Shown here: one piece after another, positions 28,380-38,131 of the stretch
Layout: each line of letters opens with the position of its first letter
Position numbering within the stretch: position 1 is the first letter of the stretch
NCBI RefSeq assembly: GCF_000758525.1
Contig: NZ_CP009241.1
Location: forward strand, 5,456,001-5,520,000
DNA: 64,000 nt
Direction of reading: 5' to 3'
From: Paenibacillus sp. FSL H7-0357
GTDB taxonomy: Bacteria > Bacillota > Bacilli > Paenibacillales > Paenibacillaceae
The notes under the pieces: model-generated
The model's database searches: none
What the model saw: only the letters and a program-made list of their open reading frames with translations
What the model was told of the DNA's origin: nothing
Position numbers and translations under genes: made by a program

Positions 28380-31001
28380 TTAGTTGTCGAATCTTCCGTA
28401 GAATGCGTTGCGGTATACATCAGCAAGTTCAGTAACCAGCGGCAGTTTAGGGTTGGCAGTAGTACATTGGTCTTCAAATGCACGGTCAGCCAGATAGTCT
28501 ACGCGGGATTCGAAATCCTTAGGATCAAAGCCGAGTTGTTGGAACGACTCTTCAATGCCCAATTTTTTGTTCATGTCGCGGATTGCATTGATCAGGCTGG
28601 TTACGCCTTCTTCGGTAGTGCGTGCAGGCAATCCCAGAATACGGGCGATTTCAGCATAACGTTCGTCAGCTACAAAGTGCGAATATTTAGGGAACGAAGC
28701 AAACTTCGTTGGTTTCTTGGCATTGTAACGGATAACGTGCGGCATCAGGATGGCATTGGTACGTCCATGAGCCGTGTGGTATTGACCGCCCCATTTGTGC
28801 GCCAAGCTGTGGTTGATGCCCAGGAATGCATTGGCAAATGCCATACCAGCCAGCGTCGATGCGTTGTGCATTTTTTCGCGGGCAAGTTTGTCGCCTTCAA
28901 GTGCGGACTTCTCCAGGTATTGGAATACCAGCTGGATAGCTTTGATAGCCAGACCATCGGTGTAGTCACTTGCCATAACGGAAACATAAGCTTCAATCGC
29001 ATGTGTCAATACGTCCATACCTGTATCAGCAACAGCAGTCTTAGGCAAGCTATATACAAACTCAGGGTCGATGATCGCTACATCCGGAGTCAGCTCATAG
29101 TCTGCAAGCGGATATTTAGTATTATTTGCAGTAGTTTTGTCAGTAATAACCGCGAACGAGGTTACTTCCGAACCTGTACCCGATGTTGTTGGAATAGCTA
29201 CAAATTTCGCTTTGTTGCCGAGCTTAGGGAATTTGTATACCCGTTTGCGGATATCCATGAACTTTTGTTTCAAACCGTTAAAGTCAGCATCCGGGTGTTC
29301 ATAGAACAGCCACATTCCTTTTGCAGCATCCATTGGGGAACCGCCGCCGAGTGCGATGATGCAGTCCGGTTGGAATCTGTTCATCATAGCTGTACCTTTT
29401 TCCACGGTAGTTGTCGATGGATCCGGTTCAACTTCCGAGAACACTTCGATCGCTACAGGGGTCTGGCGTTGACGCAGGTAGTGCTCTACTCTTTCTACAT
29501 AACCCAGTTTAACCATCATAGGGTCAGTGATAATTGCTACGCGGGTAATATCAGGCATTTTGGCCAGGTATTGAGTGGCTCCCTTTTCGAAATAAATCTT
29601 ATCAGGCACCTTAAACCATTGCATATTCACGGTACGACGGTTCACCCTTTTCACATTGATCAGATTGATGGCAGTTACGTTTTGCGATACCGAGTTGCGT
29701 CCATAAGATCCGCAGCCCAGAGTCAGCGAAGCGATATTAGTATTGTAAATGTCGCCGATGGCGCCATGTGTTGAAGGCGAGTTAACAAGAATACGTCCAG
29801 TTTGCAGACGGTTCGAGAACTTCATGATAACTTCTTCATTGTTGGAATGGATAGCCGAGCTGTGTCCCATGCCGCCGAATTCAACGACTTGAGCTGCGCG
29901 TTCAATCCCTTGGTCAGCGTTCTTAACCTTGTAGCAAGCCAGAACCGGGCTAAGTTTCTCAGCGGACAGCGGGTACTTGGTGCCTACGCCTTCGAGTTCA
30001 GCTACCAGAATCTTCGTTCCGGCAGGAACCTGGATACCGCACATTTCAGCGATCTTCACAGCGGATTGACCTACGATTGCCGGGTTAACCGCACATTTTT
30101 CTACATTCATTGCGCCGTTGGTCAGCTTAGCAGCTTCTTCTTTATTCACAAAGTAGCAGCCATTTGCGATCATTTTCTTTTTCACTTGGTCAAAAATTGC
30201 TTCTTCAATAATAACAGCCTGCTCGGAAGCGCAAATCATACCATTGTCAAAAGTCTTGGAAAGAATAATGTCAGTAACCGCTTGGTCGATATCAGCACTT
30301 TTCTCAATGAAGGCAGGTACGTTACCAGGGCCTACGCCGAGAGCCGGTTTACCACAGCTGTATGCCGCTTTAACCATTGCAGATCCGCCTGTTGCCAGGA
30401 TAAGAGCGACGTCCGGATTGTTCATCAATGCGTTTGTTTTGTCCATTGTCGGAAGCTCAATCCATTGGATACAGTTCTCAGGAGCGCCTGCTTTCACAGC
30501 TGCATCATGAAGAATTTTTGCTGCTGCGGCACTACACTCTTGCGCTGATGGATGGAAACCGAATATAATAGGATTACGTGTCTTAGCGGCAATCAGTGCT
30601 TTAAACATCGTGGTTGATGTTGGGTTGGTTACCGGTGTGATACCCATTACGATTCCGACCGGCTCGGCAATTTTTTGGAAGCTATCATATTTATTATCTT
30701 CAACGACGCCTACTGTTTTGTCGTATTTAATTCCGTGCCAGATATATTCAGTTGAGAAGATGTTCTTCGTAATTTTGTCTTCGTATACACCGCGTCCTGT
30801 TTCTTCTACAGCCAATTTTGCCAGGTACATATGCTTGTCGAGCCCAGCCAATGCCATTGCATGAACGATTGTGTTAACTTGCTCTTGATCCAGCGCCATA
30901 TACGCTTCTTGAGCTTTCTTTGCTTTATCCACCAAAATCTGAATATACTCTTCAGCGGTGGTTTGTTTCACTTGGGCGGCGACTTCGTTTTTAACTGCCA
31001 T
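28380..31001 (-). CDS. adhE: Bifunctional acetaldehyde-CoA / alcohol dehydrogenase
   Basis: This 873-residue two-domain enzyme reduces acetyl-CoA to acetaldehyde and then ethanol, reoxidising NADH. The N-terminal aldehyde dehydrogenase half has the catalytic cysteine in NGMICASEQ (near 250). The C-terminal half is an iron-dependent alcohol dehydrogenase with GGGSPMDAAKGMW and the metal-ligand region HSLAHKWGGQYHTAHGRTNA. ATG 31001 follows ACAGGAGGACGAGGGAG. A Fnr box and a cre-like site lie upstream, so it should respond to anaerobiosis and to catabolite state. It shares its role with pflB downstream. Confidence 0.97.
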   Translation of the reverse strand: MAVKNEVAAQVKQTTAEEYIQILVDKAKKAQEAYMALDQEQVNTIVHAMALAGLDKHMYLAKLAVEETGRGVYEDKITKNIFSTEYIWHGIKYDKTVGVVEDNKYDSFQKIAEPVGIVMGITPVTNPTSTTMFKALIAAKTRNPIIFGFHPSAQECSAAAAKILHDAAVKAGAPENCIQWIELPTMDKTNALMNNPDVALILATGGSAMVKAAYSCGKPALGVGPGNVPAFIEKSADIDQAVTDIILSKTFDNGMICASEQAVIIEEAIFDQVKKKMIANGCYFVNKEEAAKLTNGAMNVEKCAVNPAIVGQSAVKIAEMCGIQVPAGTKILVAELEGVGTKYPLSAEKLSPVLACYKVKNADQGIERAAQVVEFGGMGHSSAIHSNNEEVIMKFSNRLQTGRILVNSPSTHGAIGDIYNTNIASLTLGCGSYGRNSVSQNVTAINLINVKRVNRRTVNMQWFKVPDKIYFEKGATQYLAKMPDITRVAIITDPMMVKLGYVERVEHYLRQRQTPVAIEVFSEVEPDPSTTTVEKGTAMMNRFQPDCIIALGGGSPMDAAKGMWLFYEHPDADFNGLKQKFMDIRKRVYKFPKLGNKAKFVAIPTTSGTGSEVTSFAVITDKTTANNTKYPLADYELTPDVAIIDPEFVYSLPKTAVADTGMDVLTHAIEAYVSVMASDYTDGLAIKAIQLVFQYLEKSALEGDKLAREKMHNASTLAGMAFANAFLGINHSLAHKWGGQYHTAHGRTNAILMPHVIRYNAKKPTKFASFPKYSHFVADERYAEIARILGLPARTTEEGVTSLINAIRDMNKKLGIEESFQQLGFDPKDFESRVDYLADRAFEDQCTTANPKLPLVTELADVYRNAFYGRFDN

Positions 31002-31049
31002 CTCCCTCGTCCTCCTGTCAATTTTTAGGTTGTTTTTCTCTACACATTT

Positions 31050-31055
31050 ATCTTA
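31050..31055 (-). promoter_or_regulatory. adhE -10 element
   Basis: TAAGAT on the minus strand is 22 bp downstream of the adhE Fnr box, the spacing expected for class II activation. No strong -35 is visible. Confidence 0.5.
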
Positions 31056-31077
31056 TCACATCCTCTTCAACATTTAA

Positions 31078-31093
31078 AGTGAAATCTTTCACA
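31078..31093 (-). promoter_or_regulatory. Fnr box upstream of adhE
   Basis: On the plus strand AGTGA-N6-TCACA differs from the TGTGAN6TCACA consensus only at the first base. Confidence 0.75.
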
Positions 31094-31120
31094 AAGTATA
31101 AAGTTTTTTTTGATTTGTTT

Positions 31121-31134
31121 TCAAAGCGCTTTCA
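31121..31134. promoter_or_regulatory. cre-like site upstream of adhE
   Basis: On the minus strand TGAAAGCGCTTTGA fits TGWAANCGNTNWCA at all but one position. It lies about 28 bp upstream of the Fnr box, so CcpA could modulate adhE in addition to Fnr. Confidence 0.6.
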
Positions 31135-31364
31135 TTTAATCATATTCAGGTATTATTTCCATTTTATATGGTAAAATTCGCTTATATTTGTCCAATCTGC
31201 GAACAGCAAAATAAGGACTCTAACCGTATGAACCTGTTACAGGGCTCCACAAAGCATTATTTTTCTATTTATTGGTAATTACATCATATTTCTTTATCTT
31301 ATTCCTCCCGCCTTATCCTTGATCGCCTCTTCCCTCACCTAACCTTTGGAGAACTATTTACAGC
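31135..31364. other. Non-coding stretch between adhE and the third importer operon
   Basis: About 230 bp of AT-rich DNA between the adhE regulatory sites and the terminator of the binding-protein gene. No credible open frame, repeat or RNA structure was seen. Confidence 0.5.
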
Positions 31365-31394
31365 AAAAAGACAGGGGAACAACGTCCCCTGCCT
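31365..31394 (-). terminator. Rho-independent terminator after the binding protein at 31444
   Basis: On the minus strand GCAGGGGACGTTGTTCCCCTGT forms a compact hairpin followed by CTTTTTG. It ends the third importer operon upstream of adhE. Confidence 0.85.
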
Positions 31395-31443
31395 CTTCCG
31401 CTTTTTACAATTCATTTATAAAAACTACCATTTTATAAACTTC

Positions 31444-32916
31444 CTACTCTACTTTAATAGTATCAAAGAATTTCTCCTGCACAGTTTTGGCAGCAGCATC
31501 TAACTGTGCTTTGGAGTCGGTTCCTTTTTTGGAGAACAGCTCCTGAATCACATTGGACAGGGTTGCATAGTAATCTTGAGTATTGTACTGTGCTTCCGGT
31601 TTGCCGTCCAAGAGGGCCATAATATCCGGGTTATATTGGTACACGATATCGGAATACTTGTCATATACCGCTTTGGTCTTCTTGCCGAACTCGGAATCTG
31701 CAGCATAGTAGTCCAGAAGCGGCGGGATGAAGTATTTGCCGTCCGCTTTACGCTGCTGCAGAATAGCGTCGAGCGCATCGAGACCTTTATCGGAGAAATA
31801 ATCAAAGGTAATGTAACGGAACGCCATCTCCTGCTCGTCTTTTGTAGCGTTAGGATTGATGACCAGATAGTCTCCGCCAAGTACTCCGGTATGCTTGCCG
31901 CCTTTTTCAAAAGCAGGCATCGGATAGGTCAGCACATCTGCAGGCTTCAATCCGCCTTGATTCAGCGCTTGCTCAATAACTCCGTCGGAACCCGCCATTA
32001 CCATGGCCGTACGTCCTTGTTGGAATGCACCTACAGCATCACCCCAGCCAAGTGCCCAATCCTGAGGAATTGCTTCCGCTTCCCATCTCAGCTTCTTGTA
32101 GAAGTCCAGCGCTTTCACACCGGCATCAGAGTTGAAGGTTGCAACGACCTTGCCTCCTTCAACTTTTTGAATTTCCCCACCCGCTTCGAACAGGAAGTTG
32201 GTCCAGTTCCAGCCTGCTTCATTGCCTTTACCCATAGGTGCGATACCGGAAATTCCTTTTTTGGCATCTGCTACACCTTTGGCTGTATTCAGCATATCAT
32301 CCCAGGTCCAATCCATTGCAGGCACCGCTACACCTTTGTCATCCAGCATTTTTTTATTGATCATTGTCGTGGTAACATAACCCTTCTGTGTGACCCCGTA
32401 GACTTTATCGTCAATAATGAACTGGTTCTGCAGCACCGGATTGATCTGATCCTTGTATTCATATTTGTTCCAAAGATCGGTAATATCGGCAACCCAGCCT
32501 TTTTCAATCAGGAATTTGGCTTCTGTAGCATAAGTGTTGAAGAAGGTCGGCGCTTCATTCGCAGCCATCTTCACGCCGATTTCACTTACGTTGTACTGCC
32601 AGTCGTCTTTTACGATCTCGACGTTCGGATACTCTGCCTGGAAGCGTTTGATCCGGTCATCTTCCTGTGCCCTCATTTCTGTCAAGTCAGGTGTAGGATA
32701 GTGAATTTTGATCGTTACTTTTCTCTGAGTGATATCATCCGCGGGCGCATCCGTTGGAGCAGCAGTTTTATCCGCTGTCTCAGCAGTAGCTGCCGGTGAA
32801 GCTTCCCCTCCCTTATTCCCCTGTGCATTTCCGTTGTTGTTATTGTTGCCGCCGCAGGCGGATAACAACGAGCCGGTCACAAGGAGACAGGCTAATACGC
32901 TGGAATATTTACGCAT
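31444..32916 (-). CDS. Extracellular sugar-binding lipoprotein
   Basis: This 490-residue family 1 solute-binding lipoprotein has a signal ending LLSAC, an Asn/Ala-rich linker, and a binding domain containing AFQQGRTAMVMAGSDGVIEQ near residue 300. ATG 32916 (MRKYSSVL) follows AAGGGGAG; the longer frame to 32961 lacks a ribosome site. It is last in an operon of kinase, regulator and two permeases, but a 134-bp gap with a cre-like site precedes it, so it may also have its own promoter for higher expression. Confidence 0.92.
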   Translation of the reverse strand: MRKYSSVLACLLVTGSLLSACGGNNNNNGNAQGNKGGEASPAATAETADKTAAPTDAPADDITQRKVTIKIHYPTPDLTEMRAQEDDRIKRFQAEYPNVEIVKDDWQYNVSEIGVKMAANEAPTFFNTYATEAKFLIEKGWVADITDLWNKYEYKDQINPVLQNQFIIDDKVYGVTQKGYVTTTMINKKMLDDKGVAVPAMDWTWDDMLNTAKGVADAKKGISGIAPMGKGNEAGWNWTNFLFEAGGEIQKVEGGKVVATFNSDAGVKALDFYKKLRWEAEAIPQDWALGWGDAVGAFQQGRTAMVMAGSDGVIEQALNQGGLKPADVLTYPMPAFEKGGKHTGVLGGDYLVINPNATKDEQEMAFRYITFDYFSDKGLDALDAILQQRKADGKYFIPPLLDYYAADSEFGKKTKAVYDKYSDIVYQYNPDIMALLDGKPEAQYNTQDYYATLSNVIQELFSKKGTDSKAQLDAAAKTVQEKFFDTIKVE

Positions 32917-32966
32917 TGAAACTCCCCTTTTCAATTCATAATTAGCTAACAAAATCATCATAAAAG

Positions 32967-32980
32967 AGAAATCGCTTACA
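32967..32980. promoter_or_regulatory. cre-like site before the binding-protein gene at 31444
   Basis: On the minus strand TGTAAGCGATTTCT matches TGWAANCGNTNWCA except at the last base. It lies 50 bp upstream of the start codon in the gap after the permease genes. Confidence 0.55.
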
Positions 32981-33050
32981 AACGAGGTGTATTTATATTC
33001 CTTATGTGTGCATGTTTACGATCTCTGCATAGAAGAAGTCATATTCTGAT

Positions 33051-33923
33051 TCAGCCCTTAACCGCTGACAGCGCCACCCCGCGCATAATGAATCTCTGAA
33101 AAATCAGGAAGACCAAAATTGGCGGCAGCGAGACTAGAAAAAGAATAGCGAACTTGATATTAGTATTGAGCGCCTTGACGTTGATCACATATTTATAGAT
33201 CGATGTCGCAAGTGTATATTTGTCCTCGCTATGCATGACAAGCGATGGCCAGAACCAGTCATTCCAGGCTGTCGAGAAGATAAAGATCGCCAGTGTGGCG
33301 AAGATTGGAATGGACAGTGGTACGGCGATTGAGAAGAAGCTTCGCGGTTCCGAGGCACCGTCAATCCGCGCAGCTTCAAAAATCTCAGGATGGAGTCCGT
33401 CAAAAAAGTTCTTCAGGAGCAGGAAATAAAACGTATTCGCCCCGGCAGGAAGCCAGAAAGCTGCATACTGGTTCAAGAGTCCGAGTTCCTTAAGATTGAC
33501 AAAGTTCGGGATCATATAGCTGGTCGCCGGAATAAACAGTGTCATCAGGAAGAAGAAATAGAAAACTCTCTTGAACGGCACATTCATCCGCGAAATACTG
33601 AAAGAAGCAAGACCGAGCACGACCAGAGTCATAATCATATTCCCGACAAAAATATAAATCGTGTTCCTGAGGAATTTCAGCAGGTCAATGTAATCCAGCG
33701 CATCTTTCAGGTTGGCGAAATGCCATTCCTGGGGGAAAAAATGCGGCGGGAACGAGTTGACCTCCTGATTGGATTTCAGGCCGTTGAACATCGTCATCAG
33801 GATGGGATACAGCATGGTAAAGATCATAATCAGGATGAAAAACACCATAATTCCGTAGACGATTTTGTTGCTTGTTTTCTTCAAATCATGTTCGGAAAGA
33901 ATTCCTCTCTCTGCGCTCTTCAT
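33051..33923 (-). CDS. MalG-type carbohydrate ABC permease
   Basis: This 290-residue permease has about six membrane segments (first: IVYGIMVFFILIMIFTMLYPI), an EAA loop with IFEAARIDGASEPRSF near residue 185, and the terminus GVALSAVKG. ATG follows AAGGAGGACAATTAAG, a site inside the upstream permease gene, so translation is coupled. It works with the permease at 33925 and the binding protein at 31444. Confidence 0.92.
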   Translation of the reverse strand: MKSAERGILSEHDLKKTSNKIVYGIMVFFILIMIFTMLYPILMTMFNGLKSNQEVNSFPPHFFPQEWHFANLKDALDYIDLLKFLRNTIYIFVGNMIMTLVVLGLASFSISRMNVPFKRVFYFFFLMTLFIPATSYMIPNFVNLKELGLLNQYAAFWLPAGANTFYFLLLKNFFDGLHPEIFEAARIDGASEPRSFFSIAVPLSIPIFATLAIFIFSTAWNDWFWPSLVMHSEDKYTLATSIYKYVINVKALNTNIKFAILFLVSLPPILVFLIFQRFIMRGVALSAVKG

Positions 33924-33924
33924 C

Positions 33925-34848
33925 TTAATTGTCCTCCTTGTTCAGCTTGAACTGTAAAATGCCCAAACCGCCGAGGACAACAAACATCAGCATGCCCAGT
34001 GCAGTCGCGGTTCCATAATCCAGTCTGGTAAATGCATACTTCACAATTAGCAGAGCATAGGTCAGCGTCGTCTTATTGGGTCCGCCGTCAAGCAATGCCA
34101 GCTGTGATTGGTATCCCTGGGAAGTCGCGATGACCTGCAGGATCAGCATCAGAATAATCAGATTACGCAGTGAAGGAAGTGTGATATGGCGGATACGGGC
34201 CCAGACACCGGCACCGTCAATTTCCGCAGCTTCATACCAGTCGCGTGGAATACTGAGCACGGCTGCCAGATAAATCAGCATCCCGGAGCCGAACTGCTGC
34301 CAGGTTTCCATGAACACCAGTGAGATCATCGACCACCTGCTGTCCGTCAGAAACGGGATCTGGTCTGCACCCATCGTGCCCAGCAAGGCATTGATCGGGC
34401 CTACGGGGTCATACAGCCATCTCCACAGCCCATAGAGCACTACGGCCGGCATAACATAAGGCAGATAAGCCGCAACGCGTACAAAACCGCCGAATTTTCT
34501 CAGTTCCGAGATAGCGATAGCAAAAGCGATCGGTACCCAAAAGCCTATAACCAGACAGAGTCCCATATAGTAGACTGTATTTTTGACGGCAATCAGAACA
34601 TCGGGGTCCGTGAGGGCTCTCGCATAATTGTCCATGCCGACAAAGGTATTGCCTTTAACGAAATCTACAGTATAGAAGCTGTACAGAAAACCTTTAAAAA
34701 TAGGCACCCACATAAACATGATAAAGATGATGATTGCTGGCAGAAGGAACATATAGCCCCAAAAGTTTTTTTTCCAGCGATTCTGTTTGTACGGTTTGTT
34801 CTCGAGCTTCGCCGGCAGCTCCTCGTGTAACGCAGCGGTCTGGTTCAT
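33925..34848 (-). CDS. MalF-type carbohydrate ABC permease
   Basis: This 307-residue permease starts with a short cytoplasmic tail, then FWGYMFLLPAIIIFIMFMW and further membrane segments. The EAA loop is DWYEAAEIDGAGVWARIRHI in outline. ATG follows GAGGGAGCAAG. It lies 114 bp after the response regulator gene; that gap holds a small hairpin (AGCACTTTG / CAAAGTGCT at 34875-34893) that may set relative expression. No ATPase is encoded in this operon. Confidence 0.92.
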   Translation of the reverse strand: MNQTAALHEELPAKLENKPYKQNRWKKNFWGYMFLLPAIIIFIMFMWVPIFKGFLYSFYTVDFVKGNTFVGMDNYARALTDPDVLIAVKNTVYYMGLCLVIGFWVPIAFAIAISELRKFGGFVRVAAYLPYVMPAVVLYGLWRWLYDPVGPINALLGTMGADQIPFLTDSRWSMISLVFMETWQQFGSGMLIYLAAVLSIPRDWYEAAEIDGAGVWARIRHITLPSLRNLIILMLILQVIATSQGYQSQLALLDGGPNKTTLTYALLIVKYAFTRLDYGTATALGMLMFVVLGGLGILQFKLNKEDN

Positions 34849-34962
34849 CTTGCTCCCTCATTCCTTTCGTCTTCAGCACTTTGACAAAGTGCTTCCTACC
34901 TTAATTGTAGGAAAGGCGGGGGAGGCTGAACATGTCTATATCTACCGAAGTAGTGAGCGTTC

Positions 34963-36285
34963 TTACTTCTTCAATTCACTGGGGCTGATTCCATAATATT
35001 TTTTGAAAATCTTGCTGAAATGCTCCGGTGATTCGTAGCCGACCCGCTCGGCAATCTCATAACGGCGCAGGTCCGTATGCAGAATCATCTCCCGGCTGTC
35101 CTCCATCCGCAGCTTAATAACATATTCCCACAGGTTATGGCCCGTATTTTTTTTGAACAGATAGCTTAAATAATTGGGGCTGACATGATTTTTTTTGGCT
35201 ACCTCGTGAATGGTCAAGCCCTTCTGGGCGTAGTTCTCGTCGATATATTCCTTGGCCTTCTGCACGATCAGATTGCTGCGTGTATGCAGCTCCTCTGCAG
35301 AGGGGTCGGCGGTATAATTGTTCCAATTGAAATCTCCGTAGTAGAACACATAATGATCGTTATGTTCCTTGTTCCACAGAATAGCCTTGGAAGCCTGACG
35401 GTTCAGCACCTCCATGAACGACAATCCCTTGAGAATCTGACTGATCCCGATCACCACGTTCAGATGCAGGTATTTATGGATATTAAAATGCAGACTGCGG
35501 CCGAGCATATCCAGCCTGCCCACCTGGCCTGCCGCCGATTCCTCGTAGCTTTTCTCATCCCACTGGATGATAACGGTAATTTCTTCCCCGGGAGAATAAA
35601 AAGCAATGGAGTTCCACTCCTGATCCAGCAGCTCTTTGGCGATGTTAAGCACACCGTAACGCAGCAAGCCGCTATCGCGGGCATTGTACTTCTTGCCCAG
35701 TCCTACTCCCGGGAGCTTGAGCTTGATTACCGAGAAATAAGGCCCCTTCAGCTGCAGTTCATCCAGCTTGCGCATCCCTTCCTCATCGCCTAACACAATG
35801 CCCGGATCAGCAAGCAGCGCATTTAATAGCTGACTGTATGCCGGAAGCGGCTCCTCAAGCCGGAAGCTTTCGCCGATGCCGCTCATTAAAGTCGCCAGCT
35901 CCGGTGATGGCTTATCCATCTTGAGCAGCACATTGCGTACCGAGTCAAGAAACTGCTCACTGTTCAGCGGTTTAATCAAATAATCCTTAGCTCCCAGCCT
36001 TACGGCCATTTGAGCATATTGAAAGGTTTCATGAGCGGAAATGACGATGGTCTGCACCCAGGGTTTCGCCAGCTTCGCATGCTGCATCAGTTCAATGCCG
36101 CTCATCGCTCCCATCTGGATATCGGTAACAAGCAGATCAATCTCTTCCATGCGGACGCAATCCAGCGCCTCAAAACCGCTGCTCGCGGTATAGATATGGC
36201 CGATATCCAGCCCTGAGGAAGCAAGCAGGCTGCTAAGCCCTTTGCAAATGAGCGGTTCATCGTCCACAACCAAAATATTGAACAT
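34963..36285 (-). CDS. YesN-type response regulator with AraC DNA-binding domain
   Basis: This 440-residue regulator has a receiver domain with phospho-acceptor Asp in VTDIQMGAMSG (near 55) and Lys in YLIKPLN. A middle region of about 200 residues follows, then a C-terminal AraC domain (LTIHEVAKKNHVSPNYLSYLFKK and VGYESPEHFSKIFKKY). ATG 36285 follows AAGGGGAATCTGCAT, 16 bp after the kinase stop. It should control the importer operon it sits in (33051-34848 and 31444). Confidence 0.93.
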   Translation of the reverse strand: MFNILVVDDEPLICKGLSSLLASSGLDIGHIYTASSGFEALDCVRMEEIDLLVTDIQMGAMSGIELMQHAKLAKPWVQTIVISAHETFQYAQMAVRLGAKDYLIKPLNSEQFLDSVRNVLLKMDKPSPELATLMSGIGESFRLEEPLPAYSQLLNALLADPGIVLGDEEGMRKLDELQLKGPYFSVIKLKLPGVGLGKKYNARDSGLLRYGVLNIAKELLDQEWNSIAFYSPGEEITVIIQWDEKSYEESAAGQVGRLDMLGRSLHFNIHKYLHLNVVIGISQILKGLSFMEVLNRQASKAILWNKEHNDHYVFYYGDFNWNNYTADPSAEELHTRSNLIVQKAKEYIDENYAQKGLTIHEVAKKNHVSPNYLSYLFKKNTGHNLWEYVIKLRMEDSREMILHTDLRRYEIAERVGYESPEHFSKIFKKYYGISPSELKK

Positions 36286-36301
36286 ATGCAGATTCCCCTT
36301 T

Positions 36302-38095
36302 CTATTCCTGATTCTCCGACTTCGGAAGCTTGACGGTCACTACCGTCCCGCCCTCCCGGCGCGGCGCATAACTGATTCCATAATCAGGACCAAAATGCAA
36401 ATGCACGCGTTGATTAATATTGCGGATGCCATAGCCGCTGGCAGGGTTCGGACTCTCATCGTTCAGCACCTGCCTAATCGCCTCATAGTCGACCTGTTTA
36501 TATCCGTTGTCTTCAATTGTGATTTGGATGACGTCATCCTGCGCGCTTGCGCTGATGATAATCTCTCCGTCCTCATCCATGTTTTTGACACCGTGTATGA
36601 TGGCGTTCTCAATCAATGGCTGCAAAGTGATCTTGGGAATCAGATTGCTTTTCGTGTCCGGCTCTATTCTCCAGATGACAGCAAAAACATAATCATAGCG
36701 GTGCTGCTGCAGTTTGATATAGGCACTGGCATGCTCCAGTTCTTCTTCCAGCGTAATCAGTTCCCTGCCCCGGCTCAGGCTGATTTTCATCAGCTTGGAT
36801 AGTTCCTTGATCATTTCCGCCGATTCCACGTTACCTTCCAGCGAGCTTTTCCAGTAGATGCTCTCCAGCGTGTTATACAACAAATGCGGGTTGATCTGCT
36901 GATAAAGCAGCTGCAGCTGGGATTCTTTCTGTTTCAGCTCCATTTGGTATTTATACATAATCAAGCCGTTTAACCTGCGGGCCATATCATAGGTCGAGGA
37001 GATCAGGACGCTGACTTCGTCGTTGGTCCCTCTTCTGGGCGTTTCGGGCACACGGTTCCCCGGTTCAAATTTCCGGACGAAAAAGGCCAGCTTCTGCAGC
37101 GGTGTCATTAGGGAGCGCCAAAAATAGGTGATGATGATAATCCCGAATAGCGCATAGGCGACCGTTATGTATTGAATGACCTGCTTCATTTCATTCTGCT
37201 GCTGCAGCAGCGCTTTTACCGGAACCTTATAAACCAGCTTCTGCCCCAGCATATGATTATTGTTCACAACATAAATGAAATCATCTGTAATCACATCCCG
37301 CGTCCCTTCGGGATCCCCGCTCTCTGCCCCCTCCGGCAGCTTAATCACTTCACCGGTGGAATTTGTAGTGGACGCCAGCACACGGTTGCTCATATCCGTT
37401 AAGTAAATTTCTCCGTCAGGCAGAGAGATGGATTTAAGTGATTCGCCGATCTTGGATTCCATCTTGGTCACCACCAGCACACCTATCGTCCCTGATCCCC
37501 TGTAAATGTTATTGACCGCTCTGACGTAGGTAAGTGTCTTCATATTTTCCGCCTGCGGACTGAGTCTTTCTGTAAACATGAGATACCCCCGGCCCTTCTC
37601 ATGCACCACCTGATCGAACCAATACGGCTCCTCCCCTGTGGAGAAAAAATAAACGCCTGCTTTCTTCACCTGCGGGAAGTTGGGTGCGAAAAAGTAATAG
37701 TTATCCGGATCGTACACATAGAGAGAGTAGAAGATTCCGTCGCCGTGTTCGGCTCCCTGTGAATAGCTCCCCAGGAGCTTTTCAATCGTTTCATAACGTT
37801 CGACCCGCTCCAATACCGTATCATCCCCTTGCATATTCAGCTGCTGCAGGATCGGGTTCTGGATGACCGTCGTAGTGATTTTGTTTACTGTATCAATGTC
37901 CCTGTTAATGATTGCAAAATTCTGTTTATTCAGCTCTACATAAGCATTGGTGACATGCCGCTTCAGAATCTCCTCCGCCTTGTAATTTCCGTAGCTGTTC
38001 AGGATCAGTATAGGTGAGACCATAATCAGAAACAGCAGGATCAGCTGCTGCTTAACGTTCAGCCTGACGAACGGCTTCATAAGTGCTGACAACAT
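36302..38095 (-). CDS. YesM-type sensor histidine kinase
   Basis: This 597-residue kinase has a first membrane helix (QLILLFLIMVSPILILN), a sensor of about 260 residues, a second helix near residue 310 and HAMP. The phospho-acceptor lies in INPHLLYNTLESIYWK, where Leu replaces the usual Phe after His. ATPase motifs are PLIENAIIHGV, IEDNG and GYGIRNINQRV. ATG 38095 follows GGAGGTGTATCCAG. It is the first gene of the third importer operon and has a cre-like palindrome just upstream. Confidence 0.93.
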   Translation of the reverse strand: MLSALMKPFVRLNVKQQLILLFLIMVSPILILNSYGNYKAEEILKRHVTNAYVELNKQNFAIINRDIDTVNKITTTVIQNPILQQLNMQGDDTVLERVERYETIEKLLGSYSQGAEHGDGIFYSLYVYDPDNYYFFAPNFPQVKKAGVYFFSTGEEPYWFDQVVHEKGRGYLMFTERLSPQAENMKTLTYVRAVNNIYRGSGTIGVLVVTKMESKIGESLKSISLPDGEIYLTDMSNRVLASTTNSTGEVIKLPEGAESGDPEGTRDVITDDFIYVVNNNHMLGQKLVYKVPVKALLQQQNEMKQVIQYITVAYALFGIIIITYFWRSLMTPLQKLAFFVRKFEPGNRVPETPRRGTNDEVSVLISSTYDMARRLNGLIMYKYQMELKQKESQLQLLYQQINPHLLYNTLESIYWKSSLEGNVESAEMIKELSKLMKISLSRGRELITLEEELEHASAYIKLQQHRYDYVFAVIWRIEPDTKSNLIPKITLQPLIENAIIHGVKNMDEDGEIIISASAQDDVIQITIEDNGYKQVDYEAIRQVLNDESPNPASGYGIRNINQRVHLHFGPDYGISYAPRREGGTVVTVKLPKSENQE

Positions 38096-38131
38096 CTGGA
38101 TACACCTCCAGTTTCAATAATATATCAAATG

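Noticed and set aside
28362..29774. 470-codon plus-strand frame antisense to adhE
   Set aside because: Long antisense frames are common opposite strongly codon-biased genes; adhE is unambiguous and the antisense product has no family features.
31576..32799. 407-codon plus-strand frame antisense to the binding-protein gene
   Set aside because: Same reason; it lies fully within a clear lipoprotein gene on the other strand.
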